Shown here one piece after another: positions 63,255-64,000 of a stretch of 64,000 nt of DNA. Position numbers and translations under genes: made by a program. The stretch comes from Pseudomonas japonica. GTDB lineage: Bacteria; Pseudomonadota; Gammaproteobacteria; Pseudomonadales; Pseudomonadaceae. The DNA is taken from assembly GCF_013522925.1 (NCBI RefSeq), contig NZ_JAAMQU010000006.1:124001-188000 (forward strand), written 5' to 3'. Positions within the stretch are counted from its first letter, which is position 1. Each line of letters starts with the position of its first letter. The notes below the pieces were generated by a model. It saw only the letters and a list, made by a program, of their open reading frames with translations, had not been told where the DNA came from and made no database searches.

Positions 63255-64000
63255 ATGAACCCCTATGTCCTGCGCGGCAAGACCGTCCTGAGCTTTTCAG
63301 GAGGGCGCACCAGCGCGTACATGCTCCGCCAGGTGCTGGATGCGAACTACGACCGTGGCGACCTGCTCGTGCTGTTTGCCAACACTGGCAAGGAATACCC
63401 GGCCACCCTCGAGTTCGTTCGGGAATGCGCCAGCCATTGGGACGTGCCGATCACCTGGCTGGAGTACCGCGAAGATGAGCTGGGCTTTGCTGTGGTGGAC
63501 TTCGACACCGCCAGCCGAGAGGGTGAACCCTTCGAGGCAGTGATCCGTAAGCGCAAGTACCTGCCTAACCCTGTGACTAGGTTCTGCACTGTCGAGCTGA
63601 AGATTCGGGTGATTCACAAATACCTGCGTCATCTCGGGCTCTCAACTGAAGATGAGCCGGTCGACATGATGACAGGCATTCGCGGCGACGAGCCCAGGCG
63701 CGTTACCAAGATCCGCAATCGCGGCAGCACTAGCGAGAGCAAGCACGCCACCATGGTGCTGCCCCTGGCAGATGCTGGTGTGTCAGTACATGACGCGAGC
63801 GCATTCTGGCTGGCCCAGACTTTCGATCTGCGCTTGCCCACCGTGAATGGCCGAACACTTGAGGGCAACTGCGACCTTTGCTTTCTCAAGCCTCTCAACC
63901 AGGTCTATTCGATCATCGCGTCAGACCGTGGCCGAGGCGAATGGTGGGCACGCCAGGAAGCAGCCACCCGGTCGGCCGGGATGTTCGCCGGTGATGGAGC
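63255..64000 (+). CDS. PAPS-reductase-like phage protein (3' end outside window)
   Basis: The frame from ATG 63255 is open to the end of the window, at least 248 codons. SFSGGRTSAYML is the PP-loop of the adenine nucleotide alpha hydrolase superfamily, and FANTGKEYPATLEFVREC, TRFCTVELKIRVI and GNCDLCFLKP match phosphoadenosine phosphosulfate reductase-like proteins common in phages. The Cys residues in CDLC suggest a metal or redox centre. GGAG precedes the ATG. Phage members may modify nucleotides or sulfur metabolites; the reaction is not known. Confidence 0.85.
   Translation, partial: MNPYVLRGKTVLSFSGGRTSAYMLRQVLDANYDRGDLLVLFANTGKEYPATLEFVRECASHWDVPITWLEYREDELGFAVVDFDTASREGEPFEAVIRKRKYLPNPVTRFCTVELKIRVIHKYLRHLGLSTEDEPVDMMTGIRGDEPRRVTKIRNRGSTSESKHATMVLPLADAGVSVHDASAFWLAQTFDLRLPTVNGRTLEGNCDLCFLKPLNQVYSIIASDRGRGEWWARQEAATRSAGMFAGDG

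Overview
The window is chromosomal DNA of a Pseudomonas species. The GC content is high, and the gene types are typical of the genus: homogentisate pathway, DUF1652, PA2169-type four-helix protein, class II HMG-CoA reductase close to the P. mevalonii enzyme, REP/REPIN palindromes, and A-rich leaders of the Hfq/Crc type. No rRNA, tRNA, CRISPR array or insertion sequence was seen.

Layout. 1-2520: the end of the tyrosine/phenylalanine route (hmgA, cut by the window start, then fahA; maiA does not follow). 2537-8159: a mevalonate degradation locus, with a MocR-type regulator divergent from mvaA-mvaB and a two-gene TctA-like transporter. 8287-10839: a large AlgE-like RTX protein whose epimerase active site is lost. 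10958-13174: a TonB siderophore receptor. 13300-21050: single genes, including two RidA proteins, a D-amino-acid deaminase-like enzyme, a MarR/CynX-type transporter pair, a ProP-like transporter and DUF1652.

21111-47979 is a 27-kb sugar and sugar-acid island made of three linked modules. The first has an ACS-type MFS, mannonate dehydratase, a mannonate oxidoreductase-type enzyme, a gulonate/galactonate dehydrogenase-type enzyme and a FadR-type regulator, and should lead to 2-keto-3-deoxygluconate. The second is a non-phosphorylating L-fucose pathway with its FadR regulator and FucP-type symporter, leading to pyruvate and lactate. The third combines an L-2-keto-3-deoxyarabonate dehydratase, an MFS, an FMN 2-hydroxyacid dehydrogenase, a GarR-type reductase and a UxaA-family dehydratase with a ribose-type ABC importer, a lactonase and a GAF histidine kinase/NarL-type regulator pair; its substrate cannot be assigned. 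Nearly every transcription unit here, and the mva transporter, carries an AANAANAA motif near its start, which implies shared Hfq/Crc catabolite repression. Repeated TGG-N4-ACCA palindromes look like operators of the two FadR-type regulators.

47958-59626: two small membrane genes, FUSC, surE, a second RTX protein (delta-60 propeller joined to AlgE-type R-modules), a winged-helix protein, a YgjP-like peptidase, a receiver-only protein, and a divergent 1720-residue pseudokinase/AAA ATPase/GAF/histidine kinase. 59767-64000: the edge of a prophage or island, with an antitoxin whose toxin gene is a stump, a phage HTH gene lacking its 5' end, a frameshifted RMF/CrpP-like gene, phage genes including DUF2303, an AT-rich DUF4145 and membrane-protein cargo bounded in part by direct repeats, and a PAPS-reductase-like phage gene running off the end.
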